This document shows, in pieces, positions 9,420 to 19,038 of a DNA stretch of 64,000 bases. The notes beneath the pieces were generated by a model that saw only the letters and a program-made list of their open reading frames with translations, made no database searches and was not told the DNA's origin. A program made the translations under genes and the position numbers. How positions within the stretch are numbered: position 1 is the stretch's first letter; every line of letters begins with the position of its first letter. Source of the stretch: Cyanobium sp. Cruz-8D1 (GTDB lineage: Bacteria; Cyanobacteriota; Cyanobacteriia; PCC-6307; Cyanobiaceae); the NCBI RefSeq assembly GCF_024345975.1, contig NZ_JAGQCD010000001.1:124001-188000 (forward strand). Reading direction: 5' to 3'.

Positions 9420-10025
9420 TTGCTCCTGCTGGCTTCCGCTTCCCCCGCCCGGCGTCGCCTGTTGGAGCAGGCCGGAGTGCCTCACCGGGTCCAGCTGAGT
9501 GGCGTGGATGAGGAGGGGTTCCAGGAGCAGGATCCTTTGCAGCTTGTGCAACGGCTGGCCCTCGCCAAAGCCCTCGCCGTGGCGAGCACGCTGGGTTCCG
9601 AGGCGGCGTGGCCGTCCATGGGGGTGCTGGGCTGCGACTCCCTGCTGGTGGTGGAGCAGGAGGTGTGGGGCAAGCCCCGGGATGCCGCCGAGGCCGTGGC
9701 CCGCTGGCGGCGCATGGCCGGTGGTTGGGGCGATCTGCACACCGGCCATGCCCTGGTGCGGCGACCCACCCCAGGCGCGAGCCCGGAACCCCAGCTGGCG
9801 GTGGTGACCACCCGGGTGCATTTCGCCGCGCTCAGCGACGCCGCTATCGCGTCCTACGTGGCCAGTGGTGAGCCCTTGGCCTGTGCCGGGGGCTTTGCCC
9901 TCGAGGGCCGCGGTGGCCTGGTGGTGGAGCGGCTCGAGGGCTGCTTCAGCAACGTGATCGGGCTCAGCCTGCCCCTGCTGCGGCGTTGGCTCGACCCCGG
10001 TGTGCTGCCTCAGGGGCCAGGTTGA
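9420..10025 (+). CDS. maf: Maf-like nucleotide pyrophosphatase
   Basis: Maf proteins hydrolyse non-canonical or modified nucleoside triphosphates to monophosphates. The N-terminal signature [19 protein letters not shown], the [16 protein letters not shown] block, the LHTGHALV motif and the C-terminal [24 protein letters not shown] are all present. The TTG at 9420 gives 201 residues, the usual length; nothing further upstream in this frame looks like Maf. A decayed second fragment of the same family lies 160 bases downstream. Confidence 0.9.
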   Translation: MLLLASASPARRRLLEQAGVPHRVQLSGVDEEGFQEQDPLQLVQRLALAKALAVASTLGSEAAWPSMGVLGCDSLLVVEQEVWGKPRDAAEAVARWRRMAGGWGDLHTGHALVRRPTPGASPEPQLAVVTTRVHFAALSDAAIASYVASGEPLACAGGFALEGRGGLVVERLEGCFSNVIGLSLPLLRRWLDPGVLPQGPG

Positions 10026-10145
10026 TGGGAGCTGGATCTTCGGCTCCAACAGCACCCTGATGATGTAAGGAGAGCGATGGATCTTGCCAGAAATCCTCCT
10101 CCACATGCTCTGGGCTGGGATCGTGCAGGATCTCCCGTCCGATCA

Positions 10146-10277
10146 CCATGGCGCGCACGCCTGAGAGGGTGCTGGGCGGCCAGGTTTGGCAAACCTACCG
10201 ATGCCGCCGAAGCGCGGGCATGGTGGCAGCGCTTCGGCGGCTGGGGCGAGCGGCACACTGGCCATGGCTTGTTGGCC
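10146..10277 (+). pseudogene. Fragment of a second Maf-like gene
   Basis: The frame at 10188-10277 reads GKPTDAAEARAWWQRFGGWG followed by ERHTGHGLLAG. This lines up with the intact Maf segment [16 protein letters not shown] and LHTGHAL, with about 20 of 28 positions identical. Just upstream, in another frame, is VLGGQVW, matching the start of the same Maf block. The N- and C-terminal parts of the domain are absent, so it is a remnant of a diverged duplicate. The rest of 10026-10557 shows no gene. Confidence 0.65.
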
Positions 10278-10557
10278 GGACCGAACTCGCCGCACAACCG
10301 GTAAACCCAACTGTTCGCCCGGCCATAGTGACCCACTTGGTGTTGTTTGCCCCCCCTCAGCGCGCCAGAGCCGGCCGCAGCGTCAGAGGTTGCTGCCGCC
10401 CCAGCGACAGGACTTGGCTGTCGTGGCAGAGCCTCCCCTGCTGAGCGCAGACCATCCTTGCTGAGGAAAAGAGTGGGTTCGGGCCCCGCTGCCAGCGGAG
10501 GCTCTCAGGTGCGTGGTCATGGTGGGGCAAGGAAGATGATCGGGCTTCCCCCATGGC

Positions 10558-10587
10558 CAGCACCCCTGCAGAGGGTGCTGTGATTTT
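10558..10587 (+). terminator. Rho-independent terminator-like hairpin
   Basis: A perfect 8-bp stem (CAGCACCC/GGGTGCTG) with a 7-base loop is followed on the plus strand by TGATTTTA. It could end transcription coming from maf and its remnant. In the minus direction no T-run follows. Confidence 0.5.
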
Positions 10588-10589
10588 AC

Positions 10590-10838
10590 TCAGTTATCCA
10601 CTCTTTCAAGCAGTACCTTGCAGTTCATGTCGGTCTTGATTTCGTATTTCTGATTGTTTTTGATGCCGTCGTAATCGTAGATGCGACCATCATCGATATC
10701 CATTGAGTAGATGTTGTAGCCCCGCGCCTTGAGTTGGCTGGCACACTGTTCAACGGTCTTCTGGGCGTGAGCCGGCAGGGCAACAAGGGCACTGGCGGAC
10801 AGGCAGGCCAGGCACAGGATGGCAAACGAGCGTGGCAT
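10590..10838 (-). CDS. Small exported protein, PepSY-like
   Basis: An 82-residue product. The ATG at 10838 was chosen because it opens a classic signal peptide (MPRSFAILCLACLSASALVA, cleavage expected after AHA). The mature part is about 55 residues with two Cys and an alternation LKARGYNIYSMDIDDGRIY ... KYEIKTDMNCKVL. This recalls a single PepSY repeat, a periplasmic module thought to bind peptides or inhibit proteases. That similarity is judged by eye. An earlier start at 10892 would bury the signal peptide. The gene lies downstream of the psbC terminator in the same orientation. Confidence 0.55.
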   Translation of the reverse strand: MPRSFAILCLACLSASALVALPAHAQKTVEQCASQLKARGYNIYSMDIDDGRIYDYDGIKNNQKYEIKTDMNCKVLLERVDN

Positions 10839-10892
10839 TGCTGTTGAAGTGATTGTCCAATCATTCACACACATCCGCTTGTCCATTGTCAA

Positions 10893-10919
10893 TAAAAAAG
10901 CCTCCCCTGCGGGGAGGCT
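10893..10919 (-). terminator. Rho-independent terminator of psbDC
   Basis: On the minus strand a 9-bp GC-rich stem AGCCTCCCC with GGGGAGGCT encloses a 3-base loop and is followed by TTTTTTATT, 28 bases after the psbC stop. This is a textbook strong intrinsic terminator. Confidence 0.92.
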
Positions 10920-10946
10920 GAGCGTGAGATGTTGAAAGGCCTTGGA

Positions 10947-12335
10947 TCAATCGAGGTCCGGCATGGCCAGGGTGGGCTCGGCCTGACGGTCGATGCCCTT
11001 CTCGAAACCGGCGGCGGCGGCACGGGCACGACCCGCATGCCAGAGGTGACCGACCAGGAAGAAGAAGGCCAGCACGAACTGGGTGGAGGCCAACCACTGG
11101 CGGACGTTGACGAAGTTCACCGAGTTGGGCTCGGTGATGATGCCACCGACGGAGTTGAGCGAGGCGTTGGGGGCGTGGGTCATGTACTCAGCGGCCCGAC
11201 GCACCTGCCAGGGCTGGATGTCGTTCTGGAGCTTGTCGAGGCTCAGACCGTTGGGGCCACGAAGGGGCTCCAGCCAGGGACCGCGGAAGTCCCAGAAGCG
11301 CATCGTTTCACCGCCGAAGATGATCTCACCGGTGGGGGAGCGCATCAGGTATTTGCCCAGGCCGGTGGGGCCCATGGCGGAGCCGATGTTGGCGCCCATG
11401 CGCTGGTCGCGGACCAGGAAGGTGAAGCTCTGGGCCTGGGAGGATTCGGCGTTGGTGGGGCCGTAGAACTCCGAGGGATAGGCGGTGTTGTTGAACCAGA
11501 TGTAGGCCGAGGCGATGAAGCTCATGAAGCTCAGCGCGCCGAGGCTGTAGCTCAGATAGGCCTCACCGTTCCAGATGAAGGCGCGGCGCACCCAGCCGAA
11601 GGGCTTGGTGATGACGTGCCAGATGCCACCGAAGATGCAGATCAGGCCGATCCAGATGTGGCCACCGATGATGTCCTCCATCGAGTCGACACCGATGATC
11701 CAGCCCTCGCCACCGAAGGGGGCTCGGGTGAGATAGCCGAAGATCACACCCGGGCTGAGGGTGGGGTTGCTGATCAGGCGCACGTCGCCACCGCCCGGTG
11801 CCCAGGTGTCGTAGACGCCACCGAAGAACATGGCCTTGAACACCAGCAACAGGGCACCCACTCCAAGAAGGATGAGGTGATAGCCAATGATGTTGGTCAT
11901 CTGGTTCTTGTCACGCCAGTCCTGGGAGAAGAACGAGGAGTAGTTCTCCAGGATCTCAGGACCGCGCAGGGCGTGATAGAGGCCGCCGAGACCGAGCACG
12001 GCGGAGCTGATCAGGTGCAGAACCCCGACCACGAAGAAGGGATAGAGATCGGTGACCTCACCGCCGGGTCCGACGCCATAGCCGAGGGTGGCGACGTGGG
12101 GGAACAGGATCAGACCCTGCTCGTACATGGGCTTGTCGAAGGTGAAGTGACTCACCTCGAACAGCATCATGGCGCCGGCCCAGAAGACCATCAGGCCCGC
12201 ATGGGCCACGTGGGCTCCCAGCAGACGGCCGGAAAGGTTGATCAGTCGGGCATTGCCAGCCCACCAGGCATAGCCGGTGGAGTCGAGGTCCTTGCCACCG
12301 ACCGAAATAAGACCGGAATTAAAGGGCGTTTCCAC
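10947..12335 (-). CDS. psbC: Photosystem II CP43 chlorophyll-binding protein
   Basis: CP43 is the inner antenna of photosystem II in the thylakoid membrane and donates ligands to the Mn4CaO5 cluster. The 462 residues include the six-helix antenna core with its His-rich membrane segments ([38 protein letters not shown]), the large lumenal loop, and the [19 protein letters not shown] sequence near the cluster. The start is GTG at 12335, 17 bases inside the end of psbD, as in other cyanobacteria. It is transcribed with psbD and ends at the terminator near 10.9 kb. Confidence 0.98.
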   Translation of the reverse strand: METPFNSGLISVGGKDLDSTGYAWWAGNARLINLSGRLLGAHVAHAGLMVFWAGAMMLFEVSHFTFDKPMYEQGLILFPHVATLGYGVGPGGEVTDLYPFFVVGVLHLISSAVLGLGGLYHALRGPEILENYSSFFSQDWRDKNQMTNIIGYHLILLGVGALLLVFKAMFFGGVYDTWAPGGGDVRLISNPTLSPGVIFGYLTRAPFGGEGWIIGVDSMEDIIGGHIWIGLICIFGGIWHVITKPFGWVRRAFIWNGEAYLSYSLGALSFMSFIASAYIWFNNTAYPSEFYGPTNAESSQAQSFTFLVRDQRMGANIGSAMGPTGLGKYLMRSPTGEIIFGGETMRFWDFRGPWLEPLRGPNGLSLDKLQNDIQPWQVRRAAEYMTHAPNASLNSVGGIITEPNSVNFVNVRQWLASTQFVLAFFFLVGHLWHAGRARAAAAGFEKGIDRQAEPTLAMPDLD

Positions 12336-13377
12336 GGGGCAGAACCTCTTCAGGGAAGATGAAGTTTTCGTGCGGCTGGTCGGCGGGAGCCATCCAGGCG
12401 CGCAGACCTTCGTTGAGCAGGATGTTCTTGGTGTAGAACGTTTCGAATTCAGGATCCTCCGCGGCGCGGATTTCCTGGCTGACGAAGTCGTAGGCCCGCA
12501 GGTTGAGGGCCAGGCCGATGATGCCGATGCTGCTGGTCCACAGACCCATCACTGGCACGAACAGCATGAAGAAGTGCAGCCAGCGCTTGTTGGAGAAGGC
12601 GATCCCGAAGATCTGGCTCCAGAAGCGGTTGGCGGTGACCATCGAGTAGGTCTCCTCTTCCTGGGTGGGCTCGAACGCCTTGAAGGTGTTGGCTTGGTCG
12701 CTGTCCTCAAACAGGGTGTTCTCCACCGTCGCGCCATGGATGGCGCAGAGGAGGGCACCGCCGAGGATGCCGGCCACGCCCATCATGTGGAAGGGGTTCA
12801 GGGTCCAGTTGTGGAAACCCTGCAGGAACAGCAGGAAGCGGAAGATCGCCGCCACCCCGAAGGAGGGAGCGAAGAACCAGCTGCTCTGACCCAGCGGATA
12901 CATCAGAAAGACGCTGACGAACACCGCGATCGGGCCGGAGAAGGCGATGGCGTTGTAAGGGCGGATGCCGACCAGACGGGCGATCTCGAACTGGCGCAGC
13001 ATGAAGCCGATCAGGGCGAAGGCACCGTGCAGGGCCACGAAGGGCCAGAGGCCGCCGAGCTGGATCCAGCGCACGAAGTCACCCTGGGCTTCCGGGCCCC
13101 AGAGCAGCAGCAGGCTGTGCCCCATGGCATCCGCGGGGGTGCTGACGGCAGCGGTGAGGAAGTTGCATCCCTCAAGGTAGCTGCTGGCAATGCCGTGGGT
13201 GTACCAGGAGGTGGCGAAGGTGGTGCCGGTGAGCCAGCCGCCCAGGGCCAGATAGGCCGTGGGGAACAGCAGCAGACCGGACCAGCCCACGAAAACGAAG
13301 CGGTCGCGCTTGAGCCAGTCGTCGAGGACGTCGAACCATCCACGGGTGGCCGGTGCACGCCCTAAGGCGATCGTCAT
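12319..13377 (-). CDS. psbD: Photosystem II D2 reaction-centre protein
   Basis: D2 pairs with D1 to bind P680, pheophytin and plastoquinone QA. The 352 residues equal the universal length. The five helices are recognisable, for example [20 protein letters not shown], the [20 protein letters not shown] loop and [20 protein letters not shown], whose His is a non-heme iron/chlorophyll ligand. The start is ATG at 13377. It overlaps psbC by 17 bases and is divergent from ycf4. An inverted repeat lies in the leader at 13414-13432. Confidence 0.98.
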   Translation of the reverse strand: MTIALGRAPATRGWFDVLDDWLKRDRFVFVGWSGLLLFPTAYLALGGWLTGTTFATSWYTHGIASSYLEGCNFLTAAVSTPADAMGHSLLLLWGPEAQGDFVRWIQLGGLWPFVALHGAFALIGFMLRQFEIARLVGIRPYNAIAFSGPIAVFVSVFLMYPLGQSSWFFAPSFGVAAIFRFLLFLQGFHNWTLNPFHMMGVAGILGGALLCAIHGATVENTLFEDSDQANTFKAFEPTQEEETYSMVTANRFWSQIFGIAFSNKRWLHFFMLFVPVMGLWTSSIGIIGLALNLRAYDFVSQEIRAAEDPEFETFYTKNILLNEGLRAWMAPADQPHENFIFPEEVLPRGNAL

Positions 13378-13413
13378 GGTTGAAAGCGGTGCGGATGACC
13401 CGCAGGGCTGTGG

Positions 13414-13432
13414 GTTACCAGGGGATGGTAAC
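13414..13432. promoter_or_regulatory. Inverted repeat GTTACC-N7-GGTAAC in the psbD leader
   Basis: A perfect 6-bp inverted repeat with a 7-base spacer is centred about 46 bases upstream of the psbD start, within the 153-base intergenic space shared with ycf4. It could be a repressor or activator site, or an mRNA stem in the 5' leader. It does not fit the NtcA consensus GTA-N8-TAC. No factor can be named. Confidence 0.4.
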
Positions 13433-13530
13433 AACGTTGATCCGCCCCCCGCGCCTGGCGACACGGGCTGAAACTGACGCTTGCGGCACGCTTCACGGCA
13501 GGATGGCCACCCACTGCCCCTTCGTCCCGC

Positions 13531-14097
13531 ATGGCTTCGCCTGGCGTCGCTTCCCCTTCCGCCGACGAGCAGGTGCTGGAGCAACCGGTGCTCGGCTCCC
13601 GGCGTCTTTCCAACCTCCTGGTGGCGGCCGCCGTCAGCGTCGGCGGGCTTGGTTTCGTGCTCACGAGCGCCTCCAGCCGCTTCGGCCGCGATCTGCTGCC
13701 CATCGGCCACCCCGCCGCCCTGGTCTGGGTGCCCCAGGGACTCGTGATGGGGCTCTACGGGGTGGCGGCGCTGTTGCTGGCCATCTACCTCTGGTTGGTG
13801 ATCGGCATCGATGTGGGCTCGGGCAGCAATCGCTTCGATCGGAGCGCCGGCGAGGCCCGCATCAGCCGCCGCGGTTTCCGCCAGCTGATCGAAGTGGTGA
13901 TTCCCCTGCGGGAGATCCAGGCGGTGAAGGTGGAGGTGCGGGACGGCCTCAGTCCCCAGCGACGCCTGGCCCTGCGCGTGCAGGGTCGTCGGGACATGCC
14001 CCTGACCAGGGTGGGGGAACCGATGCCCCTGGCCGACCTGGAGCTGGCCGGTGCCCGCCTGGCGCGTTTTCTGGGTGTTCCCCTGGAGGGCCTCTGA
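13531..14097 (+). CDS. ycf4: Photosystem I assembly protein Ycf4
   Basis: Ycf4 is a thylakoid protein assisting photosystem I assembly. The 188 residues have the expected architecture: a short N-terminus, two close membrane helices (about residues 31-47 and 69-92), separated by a loop with [18 protein letters not shown], then a soluble C-terminal domain with [20 protein letters not shown] and [20 protein letters not shown]. The ATG at 13531 is the first in frame. It is divergent from psbD, and its stop lies 1 base before the next gene, so the two are likely cotranscribed. Confidence 0.93.
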   Translation: MASPGVASPSADEQVLEQPVLGSRRLSNLLVAAAVSVGGLGFVLTSASSRFGRDLLPIGHPAALVWVPQGLVMGLYGVAALLLAIYLWLVIGIDVGSGSNRFDRSAGEARISRRGFRQLIEVVIPLREIQAVKVEVRDGLSPQRRLALRVQGRRDMPLTRVGEPMPLADLELAGARLARFLGVPLEGL

Positions 14098-14098
14098 C

Positions 14099-14842
14099 AT
14101 GCGACAGCCCGATGGGCGACACAGCACGACCCCCGCGTCCCTGGGCTGGCGGCTGCTGCTGGTGGTGGTTCTTGGCCTGACCCCCCTGGGACTGGCGGCC
14201 TGCGCCGCCGACACCGGCGACCGACCGCTGGGATGCGAAGCGGCCAACACCCCCTGCCTGCAGGGCACGGCGGTGGTGGCGATGGAGACCAGCAAGGGTC
14301 CGGTGGAGCTCCGGCTCGACGGTGCGGCGGCCCCCCTCACGGCGGGCAACTTTGTCGATCTGGTGCGGCGAGGTGCCTACAACGGCACGGTGTTTCACCG
14401 GGTGGTGAAGGAGCCGGTGCCCTTCGTGGTGCAGGGTGGCGACCCCAGCAGCGCCGACCCCAAGGTGGCCCCCGGTGACTACGGCTCGGGCAGCTTCGTG
14501 GACCCTGCCAGTGGCGAGTCCCGACTCATTCCCCTGGAGCTCAAGCTCAGCGGCGCCCCGGAACCCCGCTATGGAGAGGAGATCACCACCCCGACAGCCA
14601 CGCGCCAGCTGGCCCTCAGCCACGAGCGTGGCGCCATCGCCATGGCCAGATCCAGCGATCCCAATTCCGCCAGCGCCCAGTTTTATGTGGCCCTGCAGGC
14701 GCTGCCTGAGCTGGACGGCCGCTACGCGGTGTTCGGCCGGGTGAGCAAGGGGATGGAGGTGATCGACCGGATCCAGCAGGGGGACAAGCTGATCAGGGCC
14801 CGGGTGATCGACGGGGGCACGCTGGTCAAGAAGAAGCCCTGA
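14099..14842 (+). CDS. Cyclophilin-type peptidyl-prolyl isomerase, predicted lipoprotein
   Basis: The enzyme catalyses cis-trans isomerisation of prolyl bonds, probably in the periplasm or thylakoid lumen. The ATG at 14099 gives 247 residues. An N-terminal hydrophobic helix ends in a lipobox (GLAAC), so the mature protein should be lipid-anchored at that Cys. The cyclophilin core follows: [39 protein letters not shown], then an insert typical of cyanobacterial forms, [20 protein letters not shown] and YAVFGRV. Most active-site residues (FHR, Q-GGD, AMA, QF) are present. It follows ycf4 by 1 base. Confidence 0.9.
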   Translation: MRQPDGRHSTTPASLGWRLLLVVVLGLTPLGLAACAADTGDRPLGCEAANTPCLQGTAVVAMETSKGPVELRLDGAAAPLTAGNFVDLVRRGAYNGTVFHRVVKEPVPFVVQGGDPSSADPKVAPGDYGSGSFVDPASGESRLIPLELKLSGAPEPRYGEEITTPTATRQLALSHERGAIAMARSSDPNSASAQFYVALQALPELDGRYAVFGRVSKGMEVIDRIQQGDKLIRARVIDGGTLVKKKP

Positions 14843-14849
14843 GGCCCTT

Positions 14850-15380
14850 TCAGGCCGGGACGCGCTTGTCGGAGACGGTGGCCTTGAGCAGCTCGGTGTT
14901 CACCCCCGAGGCTCGCTCCAGGGCCACCTTGCCTGTGCGGGCGATCTCCAGGATCCCGTAGGCCTCAAGCAGCCGCTCCAGGGCCACCAGCTTGCCCGGA
15001 TCCCCCACCACTTCCAGGGTGAGGGCGTCATCGGCCACGTCCACCACCTTGGCCCGGAAGACCTGGACCAGATCGAAGATGGCACCGCGGTTCTCCGCCG
15101 GCGCCGCCACCTTAAGGAGCATCAGCTCCCGCTCCACCGCCGGAATCGTGGAGAGGTCGATCACGCCGAGCACGTTGATCAGCTTGTTGAGCTGCTTCGT
15201 CATCTGCTCGAGGGTGCGGTCGTCCCCTTCCACCACCATGGTGAGCCGGGACATGCCCCGGTGCTCCGCCGGCCCCACGGCCAGGCTCTCAATGTTGAAA
15301 CCCCGCCGGGCGAACAGACCGGAAATGCGGCTCAGGGCGCCCGATTCGTCTTCCACCAGCACCGAGAGGGTGTGCTTCAT
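14850..15380 (-). CDS. ilvN: Acetolactate synthase small (regulatory) subunit
   Basis: IlvN binds the catalytic subunit IlvB and gives valine feedback inhibition in branched-chain amino-acid synthesis. The 176 residues start with the ACT domain ([20 protein letters not shown] followed by [14 protein letters not shown]) and continue with the second domain ([12 protein letters not shown] ... [19 protein letters not shown]). ATG at 15380; the frame upstream lacks family sequence. It is convergent with the cyclophilin gene, 7 bases apart. The large subunit is not in this window. Confidence 0.95.
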   Translation of the reverse strand: MKHTLSVLVEDESGALSRISGLFARRGFNIESLAVGPAEHRGMSRLTMVVEGDDRTLEQMTKQLNKLINVLGVIDLSTIPAVERELMLLKVAAPAENRGAIFDLVQVFRAKVVDVADDALTLEVVGDPGKLVALERLLEAYGILEIARTGKVALERASGVNTELLKATVSDKRVPA

Positions 15381-15468
15381 GTCGGGCTCGTGAGCGGGGT
15401 GCGGCGAAGGACCGGAGCGAAAGCCGGCACGGTCCAACCAAAGGTACGCGCCAGGGGACAGCTTCCCC

Positions 15469-16443
15469 TCAGCCCGTCTCCAGATGCTCCAGCCAGCGGA
15501 GCACCGCGCCACCGAAGGCGTCAGGGGTTTCATCGTGGGGACAGTGGCCGCAGGAGGGGATCACGTGCAGCTCGAGGTCGCTGCGCAACCGCAGGCACTG
15601 CTGGGAGACCTCCAACGGCACCAGCCGATCCTGGCCGCCCCAGACCAGCAGGGTGGGCCGCCCCAGCCGTTGCAGCAGCGAGACGGCCGTGGCCCGGAAC
15701 GGCCGCAGGGCCATGCCGATGCTCATGGCCCGCAGGGCCCGTACCGCTCCGGGGCGTCGGGCGGGCCGGGCGATCAGCCGACGCAGCTCCTGGTCACCGA
15801 TCACCGGGTGGTGGTACGCCGACTGGATGCCCAGATCGAGCAGGGGGGAATGGGCCAGCAGCGGAACGAGCAGCTCCAGGGGCAGGAGCCGTAGCAGGAG
15901 ATGGATCACCCCCCGTTTCAGTCGCCGTCGCCAGGGGCGGCGGCGGGGCGGGCGGCGCCCGGCCATCAGCAGGCTGGGATCGGGGAGGGGAGCCGCCACC
16001 ACGGCCCGCACCCATTGCGGGGCATAGACGCTGCAGGTCAGGGCCACCAGGCCACCGAGGGAATGGCCCACCAGCACCGCCGGCGCCTGGACCACCTCCG
16101 CCAGGAACGCCTGCACCTGGCGGGCCCACAGGCGGTTGTCCAGGGCCTGATGGCGATCCAGCCCCGGCTGGCTGGAGGCACCGAACCCGATCAGGTCCAG
16201 GCTGTAGACGCACCACCCCGCCGCCGCCAGGGTGCCGACGTTGCGGCGCCAGTGGCCGCTGGTGGCTCCGAAGCCGTGCAACAACAGCAGCGCCGGCCGG
16301 TCAGGGCTCCCCAGGCGGCGCCAATGGCAGCTCTGGCCGCGCCAGAGCCACTGGGCGTGATCGCCCCACTCAGCTCCCTCCTGCGGCGCGACCTCCCCGG
16401 GGGCAGGCTGGGGGTCGGCGGACGACACCGATGGTTGCGGCAA
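15469..16443 (-). CDS. Alpha/beta-fold hydrolase
   Basis: A 324-residue alpha/beta hydrolase. The oxyanion motif [14 protein letters not shown], the nucleophile elbow VGHSLGG, the acid in [10 protein letters not shown] and the His in [11 protein letters not shown] make a complete Ser-Asp-His triad. The cap region contains an Arg/Pro-rich stretch and hydrophobic helices. Homologues are common in cyanobacteria and plastids, where some act on chlorophyll or lipid derivatives; the substrate here is unknown. The TTG at 16443 is 10 bases from the divergent trm1 start, so promoters of each gene lie inside the other. Confidence 0.85.
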   Translation of the reverse strand: MPQPSVSSADPQPAPGEVAPQEGAEWGDHAQWLWRGQSCHWRRLGSPDRPALLLLHGFGATSGHWRRNVGTLAAAGWCVYSLDLIGFGASSQPGLDRHQALDNRLWARQVQAFLAEVVQAPAVLVGHSLGGLVALTCSVYAPQWVRAVVAAPLPDPSLLMAGRRPPRRRPWRRRLKRGVIHLLLRLLPLELLVPLLAHSPLLDLGIQSAYHHPVIGDQELRRLIARPARRPGAVRALRAMSIGMALRPFRATAVSLLQRLGRPTLLVWGGQDRLVPLEVSQQCLRLRSDLELHVIPSCGHCPHDETPDAFGGAVLRWLEHLETG

Positions 16444-16453
16444 GGACCCGGAC

Positions 16454-17623
16454 TTGAGCGAACCCCCTCACTATTGCGAAGGTGCGGCCCTGGTGGAGAC
16501 CGGTGACGGCTTTTTCCGAGCCGCCTCGCGGCCGGCCAGGGATTTCGGCGTGCTGCTGGCACGGACTCTGGTCGCCCGAGGGCTGGATGGGCCCGTGCGG
16601 ATCCTCGATGGCATGGCGGGCTGCGGCATCCGGGCTCTCCGTTATGGCCTGGAGGGCGGTGCCGGGGCGGTGTGGGCCAACGACGCCGACCCGGACCGCC
16701 TGCCCCTGCTGGAGCGCAATCTGGCCCGGTTGCCGGTGGGGGTGGAACGGCAGCTGAGCACCGCCACCGCCCAGCAGCTGCTGGCCGGGTGCCTGGTGGA
16801 GGGGCGCCGCTTTGAGCTGGTGGATCTGGATGCCTTCGGCTGTCCGGCCGCCCTGGTTCCCCTGGCGCTGGAGGCGGTGGCCTTCGGCGGCGTGCTCTAC
16901 CTGGCCAGCACCGACGGACGTTCGGCCACGGGCCATGACCGCCGCGCTGCCGTGCGCCGTTTCGGTGCCGCCGCCCGGGCTCACCCCGCCAGCTGGGAGA
17001 TCGCCCTGCGCCTCCAGCTGGGGTTGCTGGCCCGGACCGCCTGGGCGATGGGCCGGGGGATCCTCCCCTTACTGAGCTTCAGCGAAGGGCGGGCGTTCCG
17101 CACCGCCGTGCGCCTGGAGCGGCATCCCGCCGGCGCAGAGGAGGCCCAGCTGGGCCTGGTGGCCCATTGCCACGGCTGCGGCGATCAGCAGGTGCAGAGC
17201 CTGCTGCGGCTCGGACGCTGGCGGCCTTGCGATTGCCCTGGGGCTGCATCGGGCGCGGCGCCGGCCCTGGCGGTGAGTGGCCCGCTCTGGATCGGCCCCT
17301 TGCAGGATCCCGCCACGCTCGCGGCGATGCTGCAGGAGGCCGAGGCGGGAGGCGTTGCCCACCTGGACCGGCCGGGCCGGCGGCTGCTGGAGCGGCTCCG
17401 GGACGATCCGGCCACGACACCCCGCTGCTGGCCGGTGGACGCGATTGCCCGCCGCCTGGGTCAGGGGCCGCCGCCGCTGGCGGCGCTGGTGGCGGCGCTG
17501 ACGGCGGAGGGCTTCGCCACGGCGGCCAGCGGGGTGATGGCCGGGCAGCTGCGCAGCGAGGCCCCCTGGCCCCTGATCGTGGCCACGGCCCGGGGGCTGG
17601 TGGCCACGACGGCTGCTAGATAG
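16454..17623 (+). CDS. trm1: tRNA (guanine-N2)-dimethyltransferase Trm1
   Basis: Trm1 uses S-adenosylmethionine to make m2,2G at position 26 (and sometimes 27) of tRNA. It is common in eukaryotes and archaea but rare in bacteria, with cyanobacteria among the exceptions. The 389 residues show the N-terminal [18 protein letters not shown], the SAM loop [18 protein letters not shown], the AVWANDADP acidic residue, the catalytic [35 protein letters not shown], and a Zn-finger-like pair HCHGCGDQ / CDCPG. TTG start at 16454. In this window tRNA-Trp carries G26 and so could be a substrate; tRNA-Asp has A26. Confidence 0.9.
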   Translation: MSEPPHYCEGAALVETGDGFFRAASRPARDFGVLLARTLVARGLDGPVRILDGMAGCGIRALRYGLEGGAGAVWANDADPDRLPLLERNLARLPVGVERQLSTATAQQLLAGCLVEGRRFELVDLDAFGCPAALVPLALEAVAFGGVLYLASTDGRSATGHDRRAAVRRFGAAARAHPASWEIALRLQLGLLARTAWAMGRGILPLLSFSEGRAFRTAVRLERHPAGAEEAQLGLVAHCHGCGDQQVQSLLRLGRWRPCDCPGAASGAAPALAVSGPLWIGPLQDPATLAAMLQEAEAGGVAHLDRPGRRLLERLRDDPATTPRCWPVDAIARRLGQGPPPLAALVAALTAEGFATAASGVMAGQLRSEAPWPLIVATARGLVATTAAR

Positions 17624-17649
17624 GTAGCCCGTTCCCCATTGTCCGGGCC

Positions 17650-17748
17650 ATGGCCTCTGAAATCTTCGGCACCGCCGCCATCTTCTGGGTGCTGATCCCC
17701 GTCGGGCTGGCGGGCGGCGCCCTGCTGCTCAAGCTCCTCAACGACTGA
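17650..17748 (+). CDS. petM: Cytochrome b6-f complex subunit PetM
   Basis: A 32-residue single-helix subunit of the cytochrome b6f complex in the thylakoid membrane. It begins [20 protein letters not shown] and ends [12 protein letters not shown], which matches the family over its whole length. ATG at 17650, 26 bases after trm1 and 58 bases before ycf39. Confidence 0.95.
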   Translation: MASEIFGTAAIFWVLIPVGLAGGALLLKLLND

Positions 17749-17806
17749 GCAGCGCGCCGGGGACGGACGCACCTCTAGGCTCGGCCTCCTTCCCTTGCAG
17801 GGGTCC

Positions 17807-18769
17807 ATGAAGGTTCTGGTCATCGGTGGAACAGGAACCCTCGGTCGCCAGATCGCCCGTCGTGCCCTCGACGCCGGCCATGTTGTCCGCTGTGTGGTGC
17901 GTTCCCCGCGCAAGGCCGCCTTCCTTCAGGAATGGGGCTGTGATCTCACCCGCGGCGACCTGCTGGAGCCCGCCAGCCTGGATTACGCCCTGGAAGGCCA
18001 GGAGGCGGTGATCGATGCCGCCACGGCCCGGGCCACCGACGGTGGCAGTGCCTATGAGATCGACTGGGATGGCAAACAGAACCTGTTCGCGGCCTGTCGC
18101 CGCGCCGGCCTGAGCCGGCTGGTTTTCCTGTCGTTGCTGGGTGCGTCCAAGCACCGTGGCGTGCCGCTCATGGACATCAAGGCGTGCACCGAAGAGTGGC
18201 TTGAGGCCTCCGACCTCGATTACACGATCCTGCGCGGTGTGGCCTTCATGCAGGGCCTGATCAGCCAGTTTGCGATTCCGGTGCTGGAGAGCCAGACCGT
18301 CTGGGTGAGCGGGGCGCCGACGCCGATCGCCTACATGAACACCCAGGACGTGGCCCGTTTTGCCGTGGCGGCCCTGGAGCGGCCCGACACGATCCGGCAG
18401 GCGTTCCCTGTTGTCGGTCCGAGGGCCTGGATCACCGGGGAGATCACCCAGCTCTGTGAGCGCTACAGCGGCCGCGAAGCCCGGGTGTTTCGGGTGCCGC
18501 CGTTTCTGCTGGGGCTGATGCAGTCGGTCACAGGGTTCTTCGAAGCCAGCCTCAACGTGGCCGAACGCCTTGCCTTTGCTGAAGTGGTGGGCGGGGGCGA
18601 GCCCCTGACGGCGCCGATGGAGGCCAGCTACGCCGCCTTCGGCCTCGATCCGGCCGAAACCACCCGGCTGGAGGACTACCTCAAGGAGTACTACGACACG
18701 ATCCTGCGGCGCCTGCGGGAGATGGAGTCCGACCTCGACAAGGAAGCCAAGAAGAAGCTTCCCTTCTGA
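17807..18769 (+). CDS. ycf39: Ycf39-type NmrA-like NAD(P)-binding protein, photosystem II assembly factor
   Basis: An atypical short-chain dehydrogenase of 320 residues. In Synechocystis its orthologue binds Hlip proteins and helps deliver chlorophyll to newly made D1. The Rossmann motif MKVLVIGGTGTLGRQIARR is at the extreme N-terminus, followed by CVVRSPRKAAFLQEWG, GDLLEPASLDYALEG, VFLSLLGAS and YTILRGVAFMQGL. The C-terminal EDYLKEYYDTILRRLREMES is a charged helix. ATG at 17807 was chosen over one 4 codons upstream because the Rossmann strand starts there. Its position beside petM fits a thylakoid biogenesis role. Confidence 0.9.
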   Translation: MKVLVIGGTGTLGRQIARRALDAGHVVRCVVRSPRKAAFLQEWGCDLTRGDLLEPASLDYALEGQEAVIDAATARATDGGSAYEIDWDGKQNLFAACRRAGLSRLVFLSLLGASKHRGVPLMDIKACTEEWLEASDLDYTILRGVAFMQGLISQFAIPVLESQTVWVSGAPTPIAYMNTQDVARFAVAALERPDTIRQAFPVVGPRAWITGEITQLCERYSGREARVFRVPPFLLGLMQSVTGFFEASLNVAERLAFAEVVGGGEPLTAPMEASYAAFGLDPAETTRLEDYLKEYYDTILRRLREMESDLDKEAKKKLPF

Positions 18770-18822
18770 AGCGGCGCCGTTCGCCAGTTCGTGTGTACTA
18801 TTGCAGGGGTTTGCCGGCTGTC

Positions 18823-19038
18823 ATGGCGATTTCCCAGATCAAGAACCTCCAGCGGCGTCTGGCCAACCTGGAGGAGGAGGCCATCGGCGAGCTCACACGG
18901 GCCTGCGGCCACGAGCTCTGGGCGTCGTTGGGCTTCGATGCCCTCGACACCCTTGAGGACCCCGATCGTCGTGCCCGGGCGAACTACTACTACGGTCAGC
19001 TTCAGACAGTCAGGGAACTCAGGGACGCCCTGGTCTGA
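18823..19038 (+). CDS. Conserved small cyanobacterial protein
   Basis: A 71-residue soluble helical protein (SQIKNLQRRLANLEEEAIGE ... YYYGQLQTVRELRDALV), mostly charged, with a probable coiled coil over the first 25 residues. ATG at 18823; a start 10 codons upstream is possible but unlikely, because a -10-like TACTAT overlaps that segment. The end overlaps the convergent pseudouridine synthase gene by 20 bases. Function unknown. Confidence 0.65.
   Translation: MAISQIKNLQRRLANLEEEAIGELTRACGHELWASLGFDALDTLEDPDRRARANYYYGQLQTVRELRDALV

Noticed and set aside
13414-13432. NtcA binding site upstream of psbD
   Set aside because: The inverted repeat lacks the GTA-N8-TAC spacing and has no matching -10 element at the usual distance.
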